Notes under the pieces: model-generated
Databases searched by the model: none
What the model saw: only the letters and a program-made list of their open reading frames with translations
Told to the model about the DNA's origin: nothing
Origin: DASXTW01 sp046726275
GTDB lineage: Bacteria; Actinomycetota; UBA4738
Length of the DNA: 13,664 bases
Direction of reading: 5' to 3'
Assembly: GCA_046726275.1 (NCBI GenBank)
Contig: JBKPAF010000088.1
Span: 1-13,664 of the forward strand
Position numbers and translations under genes: made by a program
In this document: piece by piece, positions 7,362 to 13,595 of the stretch
Position numbering within the stretch: the first letter of the stretch is position 1
Layout of the letters: each line of letters starts with the position of its first letter

Positions 7362-7397
7362 CCGAGGACCCAGGTGGGTCTCCACCTGGGTCCTCGG
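7362..7397 (-). terminator. Perfect 16-bp hairpin between the GPGG gene and glnE
   Basis: CCGAGGACCCAGGTGG is followed by a 4-base loop and its exact complement, and on the minus strand by TTTGT. It starts 37 bases after the stop of the GPGG peptide gene and ends just before glnE, so it most likely terminates the former. A small CCGGC/GCCGG hairpin (7400-7414) lies between. Because it sits over the -35 region of the proposed glnE promoter, a second regulatory role is possible. Confidence 0.65.
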
Positions 7398-7434
7398 GTC
7401 CGGCATCCCGCCGGTCAATGCAAACGGCCGATGG

Positions 7435-7608
7435 TTATCTGAAGATGCTCACGCCTCCCGGGCCCACCAGCAGCCCGACGATGATCAGGACGACACCGTA
7501 GAGCACCCCACCTCGGATGATCGTGATGATGCCCCAGATCACCAGCACCGCAGCGATGACCCACAGGATCGTGGCAGCGGCGGCGCTCATCGCCAGCAAG
7601 CTCAGCAT
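7435..7608 (-). CDS. GPGG-motif small transmembrane protein
   Basis: A 57-residue membrane peptide with two hydrophobic helices (about 8-30 and 35-49) joined by a short IRGG turn. It ends in LLVGPGGVSIFR; the GPGG signature and the two-helix layout match a small protein family common in actinobacteria whose function is unknown. I chose the ATG at 7608 because AAGGAG (7615-7620) lies 6 bases upstream. Another ATG at 7614 directly abuts that site and is too close. A frame reaching back to 7656 has no support. It appears to be a single-gene unit, with a strong hairpin downstream. The membrane location follows from the helices; the role is not known. Confidence 0.82.
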   Translation of the reverse strand: MLSLLAMSAAAATILWVIAAVLVIWGIITIIRGGVLYGVVLIIVGLLVGPGGVSIFR

Positions 7609-7632
7609 GGTCATCTCCTTTCCTCTCTTCTC

Positions 7633-7655
7633 AGTGTTCCCAGATAGTGTTCCCA
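7633..7655 (-). repeat. AGTGTTCCCA direct repeat upstream of the GPGG gene
   Basis: AGTGTTCCCA occurs at 7633-7642 and 7646-7655. On the minus strand this is TGGGAACACT twice, 25-47 bases upstream of the GPGG start. It could be an operator, or contain a GGGAAC-type -35 of an alternative sigma factor, but no matching -10 is convincing. Confidence 0.3.
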
Positions 7656-7703
7656 CATCCGAACCAAGCCAGACATGTTGATGTCGGTGTGGGATCGATC
7701 CGA

Positions 7704-8258
7704 TCAGCCCGTCCGCCGCACGCCCTCCTCGGACTCCTCGAGGAGCTCCAGGAACAGGGCCCGGTAGTGCACCATGGCCTGACGGAGGTCCTCGGTGGAC
7801 GCCTCCCCTTGCTCGTTGGCCAACGAGGTAGCGTGCCCGGCCCGATAGTTCTCGACGACGTTGGGGTGGTCGACCGAGACGTCCGCGGCTCTCTGGTCGA
7901 AGTCCTCCATCGGGTATCCGCGCTCGCGCATGACTTCGGTCACCAGATGGTCGGCCTCACGGATCGACTGCTCCGGCGAATCCACGAATCGGGCCTGCGC
8001 GTCCCGCCAGGCCTCGCCGTACCGTTCTCGCGCGGCCGGGTCGAGCGGCCGGATGTCCAGCTGCGCCCGCCGCTTCTCTCGCGCTGCGAGCTCTGACTCC
8101 GCTTCTCGACGCCCGGCCATGTCGACGGTCCGCTCGTACTCCGGACCGAACGTCGAACGAAGCCGCGTCCTCTGACGCTGCCGGTAGATACCCCAGGCGA
8201 CAAGACCGACCAGCAGGACGACGGCGACTGCGATGAGGATCCATGCCCAGAGTGGCAT
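7704..8258 (-). CDS. Single-TM membrane-anchored protein of unknown function
   Basis: A 184-residue protein with one N-terminal membrane helix (LWAWILIAVAVVLLVGLVAW, 3-22) followed by RQRQRTRLR, which suggests the remainder lies on the cytoplasmic side. The soluble part is charged and helical. It contains FGPEYERTV (37-45), LDIRPLDPAARERY (67-80), WRDAQARFVDSPEQSIREAD (84-103) and VMRERGYPMEDFDQRAADVSVDHPNVVENYR, with AMVHYRALFLELLE near the end. I have the impression that this pattern recurs as a conserved hypothetical family in several bacterial phyla, but I know no function for it. The ATG at 8258 has an excellent AAAGGAGGG site 3-4 bases upstream. It is divergent from glnA2; the 221 bases between them hold both promoters. 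The GPGG gene follows about 95 bases later and may be independent. Confidence 0.85.
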   Translation of the reverse strand: MPLWAWILIAVAVVLLVGLVAWGIYRQRQRTRLRSTFGPEYERTVDMAGRREAESELAAREKRRAQLDIRPLDPAARERYGEAWRDAQARFVDSPEQSIREADHLVTEVMRERGYPMEDFDQRAADVSVDHPNVVENYRAGHATSLANEQGEASTEDLRQAMVHYRALFLELLEESEEGVRRTG

Positions 8259-8346
8259 CGGCCCTCCTTTCGATCGGGGGCGCCGATCGCGGGCGGTGAC
8301 CGGTACAAGCTACCCGAGCGCTTGCAAGACAAACCCCGCCGATCGG

Positions 8347-8357
8347 TACGTCACGTA
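8347..8357. promoter_or_regulatory. Interrupted palindrome in the divergent promoter region
   Basis: TACGT-C-ACGTA is a perfect 5-bp dyad around one base, midway between the divergent genes at 8258 (-) and 8480 (+). It could be a dimeric regulator site. Only the symmetry supports this. Confidence 0.25.
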
Positions 8358-8410
8358 GTGGATCCGCCACCGAATGAGGACGTTCCGGCGTGAACTGTCA
8401 GGAGAAGGAA

Positions 8411-8426
8411 TTAACCCGGCCGTAAC
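8411..8426 (+). promoter_or_regulatory. GlnR-like operator of the second glnA
   Basis: TTAAC (8411-8415), a 6-base gap and GTAAC (8422-8426) repeat the arrangement found before glnA1, including the same preceding bases (GGAATTAAC in both). Only two half-sites are recognisable here; the upstream GAAAC of glnA1 has no counterpart. The site overlaps the -35 region of the TACGCT promoter at 8448-8453. Confidence 0.55.
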
Positions 8427-8447
8427 GCGCCGAGCGTGGGCCGGGCG

Positions 8448-8453
8448 TACGCT
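8448..8453 (+). promoter_or_regulatory. -10 element of the second glnA promoter
   Basis: TACGCT is identical to the glnA1 -10 and lies the same 33 bases after the TTAAC half-site. The predicted start is near 8460, leaving a 20-base leader with GAGGAGG at 8468-8474. Confidence 0.5.
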
Positions 8454-8479
8454 GGATCGCGCATGACGAGGAGGGATCC

Positions 8480-9808
8480 ATGACGCTGTCCAACGAGGCC
8501 GAGTTCGTCCTTCGCACGGTCGAGGAGCGAGGGATCAAGTTCATCCGCTTGTGGTTCACCGACGTCCTCGGCTTCCTAAAGTCGATCGCCATTACGGCCC
8601 AGGAGCTCGAGACCGTCCTGACCGAAGGTGAGGGGTTCGACGGGTCGGCCATCGAGGGGTTCGCTCGGATCCAGGAAGCCGACATGGTCGCCATGCCGGA
8701 TCCTTCCACGTTCCAGATCATCCCGTGGAGGTCCGAGTCCCAGGTCGCCCGGGTGTTCTGCGACGTCTACGACCCGGACGGCACGCGCTTCGAGGGCGAC
8801 CCCAGACAGACGTTGAAGCGGCAGCTGGCCAGAGCTGCCGACATGGGCTTCACCTTCCACATCGGTCCCGAGCTCGAGTACTTCTACTTCAAGAACGCCC
8901 AGGGGACGGAGTTCCTGGACCAGGGGAGCTACTTCGACCTGACCCCGCTCGATGTGGCCACCGATCTGCGGAAGCGAACGGTGGAGTACCTCGAAGCCGT
9001 CGGAATCCCCGTGGAGTCCTCCCACCACGAGGTGGCGCCCTCGCAACATGAGATCGACCTCCGCTACTCGGACGCTCTGTCGATGGCGGACAACATCATG
9101 ACCTACCGCCTCACGGTGAAGGAAGCCGCGCAGGAGTTCGGCGTGTACGCGACCTTCATGCCCAAGCCGGTAGCCGGGGTCGATGGAAGCGGCATGCACA
9201 CCCACCAGTCGCTCTTCGAGGGCGACCGAAACGCCTTCTTCGACCCCACCGACGAGTTCCATCTCTCGAAGACCGCCAGGGCGTACATCGCGGGGATCCT
9301 CCGCCACGCTCGGGAGATGACGCTGGTGACGAACCAGTGGGTGAACTCGTACAAGCGACTGGTCCCGGGTTACGAGGCTCCGGTGTACATCTGCTGGGCG
9401 CGGCGCAACCGGAGCGCTCTGGTCCGGGTCCCTGTGTACAAGCCGGGGAAGGAGAGCGCGACCAGGATCGAGTTCCGCTCACCCGACCCGGCCTGCAACC
9501 CTTACCTGGCCTTTGCGTGCATGCTCGCCGCGGGCCTCGAGGGCATCGAGAACGAATACGAGCTCCCACCCGAGGCCTCGAACAACATTTACGAGATGAG
9601 CGAGGAGGAACGGCGGGCGGCCGGTATCGAGTCGCTCCCCGAGGACCTGTTCGAGGCCATCGCGGCCGCGGAGCGCTCGGAGTTGGTCCGGGAGACGCTC
9701 GGCGACCATGTCCTGGAATATCTGATCCGGAACAAGCGTGAGGAGTGGGACTCGTACAAGGCGTACGTCACTCCCTACGAGCTGGAGCGCTACCTGCCGC
9801 TTCTGTAG
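8480..9808 (+). CDS. Glutamine synthetase family protein, GSI-alpha / GlnA2-like
   Basis: A type I glutamine synthetase fold of 442 residues, the length of GSI-alpha and of GlnA2 in mycobacteria and streptomycetes. Core motifs are intact: EGFDGSAIEGF (51-61), GPELEYFYF (129-137), HHEVAPSQHEID (182-193), GSGMHTHQS (236-244), NSYKRLVPGYEAP (289-301) and RIEFRSPDPACNPYLAFA (329-346). FARIQEADM holds Arg63, corresponding to the Arg62 linked to feedback control in Bacillus GSI-alpha. The adenylylation context is absent: NNIYEMSEEERR (368-379) replaces the YDLPP of GlnA1, so GlnE control is not expected. Either it makes glutamine or, like Streptomyces GlnA2/GlnA3, it gamma-glutamylates polyamines; sequence alone does not decide. 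The ATG at 8480 has GAGGAGG 5 bases upstream. The promoter mirrors that of glnA1, and nadE follows after 36 bases. Confidence 0.95.
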   Translation: MTLSNEAEFVLRTVEERGIKFIRLWFTDVLGFLKSIAITAQELETVLTEGEGFDGSAIEGFARIQEADMVAMPDPSTFQIIPWRSESQVARVFCDVYDPDGTRFEGDPRQTLKRQLARAADMGFTFHIGPELEYFYFKNAQGTEFLDQGSYFDLTPLDVATDLRKRTVEYLEAVGIPVESSHHEVAPSQHEIDLRYSDALSMADNIMTYRLTVKEAAQEFGVYATFMPKPVAGVDGSGMHTHQSLFEGDRNAFFDPTDEFHLSKTARAYIAGILRHAREMTLVTNQWVNSYKRLVPGYEAPVYICWARRNRSALVRVPVYKPGKESATRIEFRSPDPACNPYLAFACMLAAGLEGIENEYELPPEASNNIYEMSEEERRAAGIESLPEDLFEAIAAAERSELVRETLGDHVLEYLIRNKREEWDSYKAYVTPYELERYLPLL

Positions 9809-9832
9809 CCGGCCGGCCAGCCGACACGGAGT

Positions 9833-9838
9833 TACCCT
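9833..9838 (+). promoter_or_regulatory. Candidate -10 of a leaderless nadE promoter
   Basis: TACCCT (TANNNT) ends 6 bases before the GTG at 9845, so the predicted transcription start coincides with the start codon. The nearest GGAG is 13 bases from the start codon, too far to work well. No -35 is visible. Read-through from glnA2 is the alternative. Confidence 0.3.
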
Positions 9839-9844
9839 TGCTTC

Positions 9845-11512
9845 GTGGTTCGGATCGCGTTGGGGCAGATCAACACCACGGTCGGCGATCTCGGAAGCAA
9901 CGTCGACAAGATGGCCGAGTGGGCCGCGCGTGCAACCGAGCGCGGGGCCGACCTGGTGTGCTTTCCCGAACTTGCCGTCACGGGCTATCCCCCGGAGGAT
10001 CTCGTTCTCCGCCCTGAATTCGTCCGGGACAACCTGGCTGCCCTCCAGGATCTCGCTCAGAGGACGGCCGGGGGGTGCGCCGTCCTGACAGGGTTCGTCG
10101 ACCGGTCTGACGCCGGCCTTCACAACTCCGCCGGCCTGTTGTCCGGTGGTGAGGTGCTGGCCCGGTACCACAAAGTGAGGCTCCCCAACTACGGGGTCTT
10201 CGACGAGCAGCGGTATTTCGTCCCTGGTGAGACCGCGTGCCCAGTGCGGGTCGCGTCGGCCGCGTTGGGAATATCGGTGTGCGAGGACGCGTGGAAACCG
10301 GGGTCCCCCTGGAATGCCTACGCGGAGCTGGGAACGGCCGTCATCCCGAACATCAACGCGTCCCCCTACCACCGCCACAAGATCGCCGAGCGCCTGGAAA
10401 TCTGCCGGGAACGCGCTCAGGAGACGGGCGCGTGGATCGTGTACGTCAACGCGGTGGGCGGGCAGGACGAGCTGGTGTTCGATGGAGGGTCGATGGTGGT
10501 CTCTCCGCGGGGCGACCTGGTCTGGCACGCGGTGATGTTCGACGAAGACCTCCTGGTGGTCGAGATCGACGGTGGAGAGGCGCCCGATGGCTACCCGGGC
10601 CCGTCCATCGGGGCGACGGCGAAGCCCAAACTTCCCGATCCGTCGCGATCGCCGTGGCCACGGGGTCCGGAGGAGGTCTACCGAGCGTTGGTGCTCGGTC
10701 TCGGTGACTACGTCAGGAAGAACGGCTTCCGCGAAGTGGTGCTCGGGCTGTCAGGCGGAGTGGACTCCGCCTTCACGGCCACCCTCGCAGCCGACGCGCT
10801 CGGACCTCAGGCCGTGCGGACGCTCGCGATGCCGTCTCCCTACTCCTCTGCGGAGAGCCTGTTCGACGCTGCCGAAGTGGCTGCACGCCTGGGCATCCGG
10901 CTGGATGAGATCCGCATCGACGACGTGTTCAAGGCCTACCTTGCTGCCCTCGACGAGGTGTTCGAGGGGACCCAGGAGAACGTGGCCGAGGAGAACCTCC
11001 AGGCCCGGATCCGAGGGAACCTGTTGATGGCAATCTCCAACAAGTTCGGCGCCCTGGTCCTGGCCACGGGGAACAAGAGCGAGATGGCCACTGGCTATTC
11101 GACGCTGTACGGCGACATGGCCGGCGGCTTCGCCCCTATCAAGGACGTTCCGAAGACCCTCGTCTACGAGCTGGCCCGATGGCGGAACAACCAGACCGAT
11201 CCGCCGCCGCTTCCCGAGAGCGTCCTAGACAAACCGCCTTCGGCCGAGCTTCGCCTAGGACAGAAGGACAGCGACTCGTTGCCCGCGTACGACCAGCTCG
11301 ACCCCGTCCTGGAGGCATACGTGGAGCAGGACCGCTCGCCCGAGGCGATGATTGAAGAAGGGATGGACCCGGACCTCGTCTGGCGAGTCGTGACCCTGGT
11401 CGACCGAGCGGAGTACAAGCGCCGGCAGGCGCCGCCGGGCGTGAAGATCACTCCGAAGGCATTTGGCCGGGACCGAAGGTTCCCGATCACGAACCGTTAC
11501 CGCCGAACCTGA
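9845..11512 (+). CDS. nadE: Glutamine-dependent NAD+ synthetase
   Basis: It catalyses the last step of NAD+ synthesis: deamido-NAD + ATP + glutamine -> NAD+ + glutamate. The 555-residue protein has an N-terminal nitrilase-type glutaminase domain with the Glu-Lys-Cys triad: Glu42 in CFPELAVTGYPPEDL, Lys110 in YHKVRLPNYGVFDE and Cys146 in GISVCEDAW. The C-terminal synthetase domain has the pyrophosphatase-loop motif LSGGVDS (302-308), NLQARIRGNLLM (384-395) and TGNKSEMATGYSTLYGDMAGGFAPIKD (408-434). The protein is complete in both domains and can use glutamine rather than free ammonia, which fits its place behind a glutamine synthetase gene. The GTG at 9845 matches the conserved start (VRIALGQINTTVGD). 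Spacing from the preceding gene is 36 bases. The tRNA-Lys promoter begins at its stop codon. Confidence 0.96.
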   Translation: MVRIALGQINTTVGDLGSNVDKMAEWAARATERGADLVCFPELAVTGYPPEDLVLRPEFVRDNLAALQDLAQRTAGGCAVLTGFVDRSDAGLHNSAGLLSGGEVLARYHKVRLPNYGVFDEQRYFVPGETACPVRVASAALGISVCEDAWKPGSPWNAYAELGTAVIPNINASPYHRHKIAERLEICRERAQETGAWIVYVNAVGGQDELVFDGGSMVVSPRGDLVWHAVMFDEDLLVVEIDGGEAPDGYPGPSIGATAKPKLPDPSRSPWPRGPEEVYRALVLGLGDYVRKNGFREVVLGLSGGVDSAFTATLAADALGPQAVRTLAMPSPYSSAESLFDAAEVAARLGIRLDEIRIDDVFKAYLAALDEVFEGTQENVAEENLQARIRGNLLMAISNKFGALVLATGNKSEMATGYSTLYGDMAGGFAPIKDVPKTLVYELARWRNNQTDPPPLPESVLDKPPSAELRLGQKDSDSLPAYDQLDPVLEAYVEQDRSPEAMIEEGMDPDLVWRVVTLVDRAEYKRRQAPPGVKITPKAFGRDRRFPITNRYRRT

Positions 11513-11536
11513 CCGCTCCTCGGGCGCCGATACAAT
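11509..11536 (+). promoter_or_regulatory. Promoter of tRNA-Lys
   Basis: CTGACC (11509-11514) and TACAAT (11531-11536) are separated by 16 bases. The predicted start near 11543 is only a base or two before the mature tRNA end at 11545. The -35 overlaps the nadE stop codon. Confidence 0.55.
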
Positions 11537-11544
11537 CGCGGACG

Positions 11545-11616
11545 GGGCCGTTAGCTCAGTGGCAGAGCAGGGGGCTTTTAACCCTCGTGTCGTAGGTTCG
11601 ATCCCTACACGGCCCA
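11545..11616 (+). tRNA. tRNA-Lys (anticodon UUU)
   Basis: A complete cloverleaf can be drawn by hand: acceptor GGGCCGT/ACGGCCC (7 bp), D arm GCTC/GAGC, anticodon stem GGGGG/CCCTC with one G-U pair, loop CTTTTAA giving anticodon TTT, and T arm GTAGG-TTCGATC-CCTAC. The discriminator is A. CCA is not encoded (the following bases are CCG). The gene decodes AAA and AAG lysine codons. A degraded tyrosine-recombinase gene lies immediately downstream in the opposite direction, so the 3' half of this tRNA is a likely attachment site for an integrative element. Confidence 0.95.
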
Positions 11617-12056
11617 CCGGCTCTGATCAGCGGAAACCACGAAGTACGCAACTCCCGGCACGCCTCCCGGCGGGCCAGTCTGCCGCCAGTCTGCCGCCAG
11701 TGCTACTGGTGAAGCTCAATGATGCCTCGATGCCCGCCGCCGCCGACTGCCCAGCGCTCGGCATCAGGTGGGAGTACAAGTCCATGGTGAAGGCCACGGA
11801 GGAGTGTCCGAGTTGGTCCGAGACCACCTTCGGGTGCACGTTCGCCCCGGAGGAGCTCGCTCGCATAGAAGTGCCGGAGGTCGTGAAGGCGGACCCCGGC
11901 CAGCCCCGTCCGCTTCGCCAACCGCCGGAAGGCCGCGCTGAGCAGGTCGGGGTGGATCGGCCCGCCATCGCCTCGCTCGACCACGAGTTCGGTTCCCTGC
12001 CATTGCTGCCCAGCAGCAGCGATGGATTGGTCGATCCTCCGTCGAGGTCGCCTACC
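11605..12056 (-). pseudogene. Decayed tyrosine recombinase (phage-type integrase), C-terminal fragment
   Basis: Read on the minus strand from 12056, one frame gives WQGTELVVERGDGGPIHPD, then FRRLAKRTGLAGVRLHDLRHFYASELL, the integrase H-x-x-R box. Near 11846-11852 the homology jumps to another frame: GANVHPKVVSDQLGHSSVAFTMDLYSHLMP, with the LGH box and the catalytic Tyr. Near 11700 a third frame reads LAADWRQTG and ends at a TAG (11605-11607) inside the tRNA. At least one and probably two frameshifts are present. The core-binding domain and first catalytic Arg are missing, since the frame is closed by TGA at 12057-12059. The protein cannot be active. Such genes sit next to the tRNA they integrate into, which fits the neighbouring tRNA-Lys. 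A sequencing error could explain one shift but not the missing N terminus. Confidence 0.85.
11676..11700. repeat. 11-bp tandem duplication in the integrase remnant
   Basis: CAGTCTGCCGC is repeated twice in tandem (11676-11686, 11687-11697) and followed by CAG. Eleven bases is not a multiple of three, so whichever copy is extra shifts the integrase frame. On the minus strand the two copies also encode the LAADWRQTG run. Confidence 0.6.
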
Positions 12057-12690
12057 TCAGACCCCGCCAGGCCAATTCAGTGAGAACCAGGCGGACGATG
12101 GCGAGCAACGGTGGGATCGGCAGAGCGAAGCCGTACCAGAACGCCGCCTCGACTGGGAGCAACCCAAACTGCAGGAGGGCTCCCGAGCGTTTGCCGCCCC
12201 ACAGTAGCCAGGCCGCCCATCCCTGGGCGAATGCCAGCAGCAACGATGCGCCCAGCAACGCGACGAACGTGCCGCGAGAGAAGTTGAAGTAGAAGGGGCC
12301 ACCATTGGGCTCGCCGATGATCGGCAACACCGGCAGCAGCTCATGGGAGTCCGACCGGCCGATCTGTGACGGCAACACTGCGAAGACCTTCGAGCTCCTT
12401 GTCGGAACTACGTATTCGGTGGGCCTGCCATAGACGGTTCTGCTCGGCGAGATGCAGGGCCGTCGTGTGGCGGGACCAGATGGCTGGGGTCCAATGATCT
12501 CGGTCACCACACGGGACGCCAAGGCATCCCGGGCCCCGGGATGCGACACGTGCCCCATCCGGTGACGGGGATCGGAATTAGGGGGAAGGCCGGAATGGCT
12601 GAGCCGGCAGGCTATTAGGAGTGTCGGTGACAGCCTCACAATGAGGAGAAGGAGCGATGAGCACACAGCAAGAAAATGCGAGGGCTCCAC
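12052..12690 (-). CDS. Putative membrane protein of unknown function
   Basis: The open frame gives 212 residues from a GTG at 12690 with GGAGGT a few bases upstream. The C-terminal 75 residues look genuine. GTFVALLGASLLLAFAQGWAAWLLW (140-164) is a membrane helix, followed by GGKRSG and a second hydrophobic block (170-206) with VEAAFWYGFALPIPPLLAIV that could hold two helices. The N-terminal part is less convincing: a hydrophobic run ending LLIAC (24-28) resembles a lipobox but lacks the usual positive residues before it, and 35-135 is low in recognisable structure and includes a palindrome. The true start may lie further inside. Codon use is less GC-biased than in the left part of the window. 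It ends next to the integrase remnant on the same strand, so it may be cargo of the same element. No family is recognised. Confidence 0.45.
   Translation of the reverse strand: MEPSHFLAVCSSLLLLIVRLSPTLLIACRLSHSGLPPNSDPRHRMGHVSHPGARDALASRVVTEIIGPQPSGPATRRPCISPSRTVYGRPTEYVVPTRSSKVFAVLPSQIGRSDSHELLPVLPIIGEPNGGPFYFNFSRGTFVALLGASLLLAFAQGWAAWLLWGGKRSGALLQFGLLPVEAAFWYGFALPIPPLLAIVRLVLTELAWRGLR
12524..12544. repeat. 21-base near-perfect palindrome
   Basis: The 10-base arm GCATCCCGGG is followed by a central C and its exact complement. It lies inside the N-terminal, poorly supported part of the 12052-12690 frame. It could be a dimeric operator or a terminator-like hairpin once a few central bases unpair. 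Confidence 0.45.
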
Positions 12691-12728
12691 GTTACCTCCG
12701 AGTCGATGAGCCGAATTTCGGCCGGTAA
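12657..12728 (+). CDS. Short ORF (23 residues) with a strong ribosome binding site
   Basis: An ATG at 12657 follows GAGGAGAAGGAG with ideal spacing and opens a 23-codon frame that includes APRYLRVDEPNFGR and ends at TAA. It is antisense to the start of the 12052-12690 frame. RYLRVDE resembles the opening of small excisionase/AlpA-type helix-turn-helix proteins, which usually accompany integrases, but it stops before any helix-turn-helix. It may be a truncated excisionase gene, a genuine small peptide, or chance. Only the ribosome binding site argues strongly for translation. Confidence 0.3.
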   Translation: MSTQQENARAPRYLRVDEPNFGR

Positions 12729-12837
12729 GAAATGCTTAAGGCCAATGCGCCAGGATTAATCGGGAGCTGAGCGGTTCGGACCGGGTACGGTACCGAGGGT
12801 GACATGGCGAGAACTGACTGCCTGAGGGTGAGCGATC

Positions 12838-13047
12838 GTGAGCGAAGCAAGATGGGCCGCAATCTCGTGGGGGATTGCCTTTGCGGCTTGGCTCTTCTCC
12901 GAAGTGATGGGTCTTCGGAGCAAGACCGATCGGTGGCCAACGTTTACTGACCTGGTCAGACGGGTCCGAGGCGACTACCGCTCGCCGATGTGGTGGCTGA
13001 TCCTTGGGTTCCTCATCTGGCTGATTGTGCACTTCTTGTTCACCTGA
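12838..13047 (+). CDS. Small two-helix membrane protein, possibly phage-derived
   Basis: A 69-residue protein with two membrane helices (about 5-24, ARWAAISWGIAFAAWLF; and 51-68, MWWLILGFLIWLIVHFLF) joined by a basic loop, RSKTDRWPTFTDLVRRVRGDYRSP. The GTG at 12838 follows GAGGG by 9 bases. The WPTxxxLVRR loop and the final WLxxHF pattern remind me of small membrane proteins encoded in actinobacteriophage genomes near lysis genes. That is an impression from memory, not a match I can demonstrate, and a holin-like role is only a guess. It lies in the low-GC segment right of the integrase remnant, consistent with an origin in the same mobile element. No neighbour is close enough for an operon. 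An ATG at 12804 opens a different frame without homology. Confidence 0.6.
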   Translation: MSEARWAAISWGIAFAAWLFSEVMGLRSKTDRWPTFTDLVRRVRGDYRSPMWWLILGFLIWLIVHFLFT

Positions 13048-13595
13048 GCCGGCGAATGGCGAACGCGGAGTCGAAGGAGACGGGTGTGATTCTCCAGCCC
13101 ATTCCGACGGACCATGGACCGGAGGAATCCGGGGAGGGCAATCCACTCGGGTCATCTTCTCGTTTTCAGACCTTACCTCGATCCACGAACGGGACTGGTC
13201 CCACGCTCGCGGGCGGCCAGCTTCGCCTTAAGGATCATCCGCCGCTACCGAGCCGAGGATTCCATGGGAGGCCAATCATCGGATCGCCTTTGGCCTCGGA
13301 GGATCAGGGGACCTCTCGAACTATGGGAGGGCTCATCGCTCCTGCAATCGAGCGGCCGGCGCCCTAGTCGGAGAGAGCAGTCAGGCCAGATGGCGAAAAA
13401 AATTCGCGACTGAAAAATGGGTTGAGATCGCGTGGATGGACACAAAGCGACGATTTTGGGTCGGAAGCACCTCCGCGAGGCGAAACGAGCTCGGGCTGTC
13501 GAACAAGTCACCAGGCTCCAGCCCGAGGGGCGAGGGCTGAACCTCTCTGGCCCATGGCGGTTATCGAGGTCGGCCCCGACGGGGACACAGCAGCG
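13048..13595. other. 548 bases without a convincing gene
   Basis: Several open frames cross this stretch on both strands, but none shows a domain, a consistent codon bias or a membrane pattern. The best candidate is a GTG at 13086 with AAGGAG 6 bases upstream, leading to a frame that ends at 13367. Local GC is low (about 48% in 13381-13440). A weak hairpin GCGAA-5A-TTCGC lies at 13393-13407, and short GC-rich hairpins lie at about 13572-13585. It looks like decayed or horizontally acquired DNA. Confidence 0.5.

Noticed and set aside
13086..13367. 93-codon plus-strand frame with AAGGAG before a GTG
   Set aside because: The ribosome binding site is good, but the product is Pro/Gly/Ser-rich with no domain and mixed codon use. 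It is kept only as a remark on the empty region.
13393..13407. GCGAA-AAAAA-TTCGC hairpin as a terminator
   Set aside because: The stem is only 5 bp, no T-run follows on either strand outside the loop, and no supported gene ends beside it.
13245..13511. 88-codon minus-strand frame
   Set aside because: No recognisable ribosome binding site or family features; it crosses the A-rich hairpin and looks non-coding.
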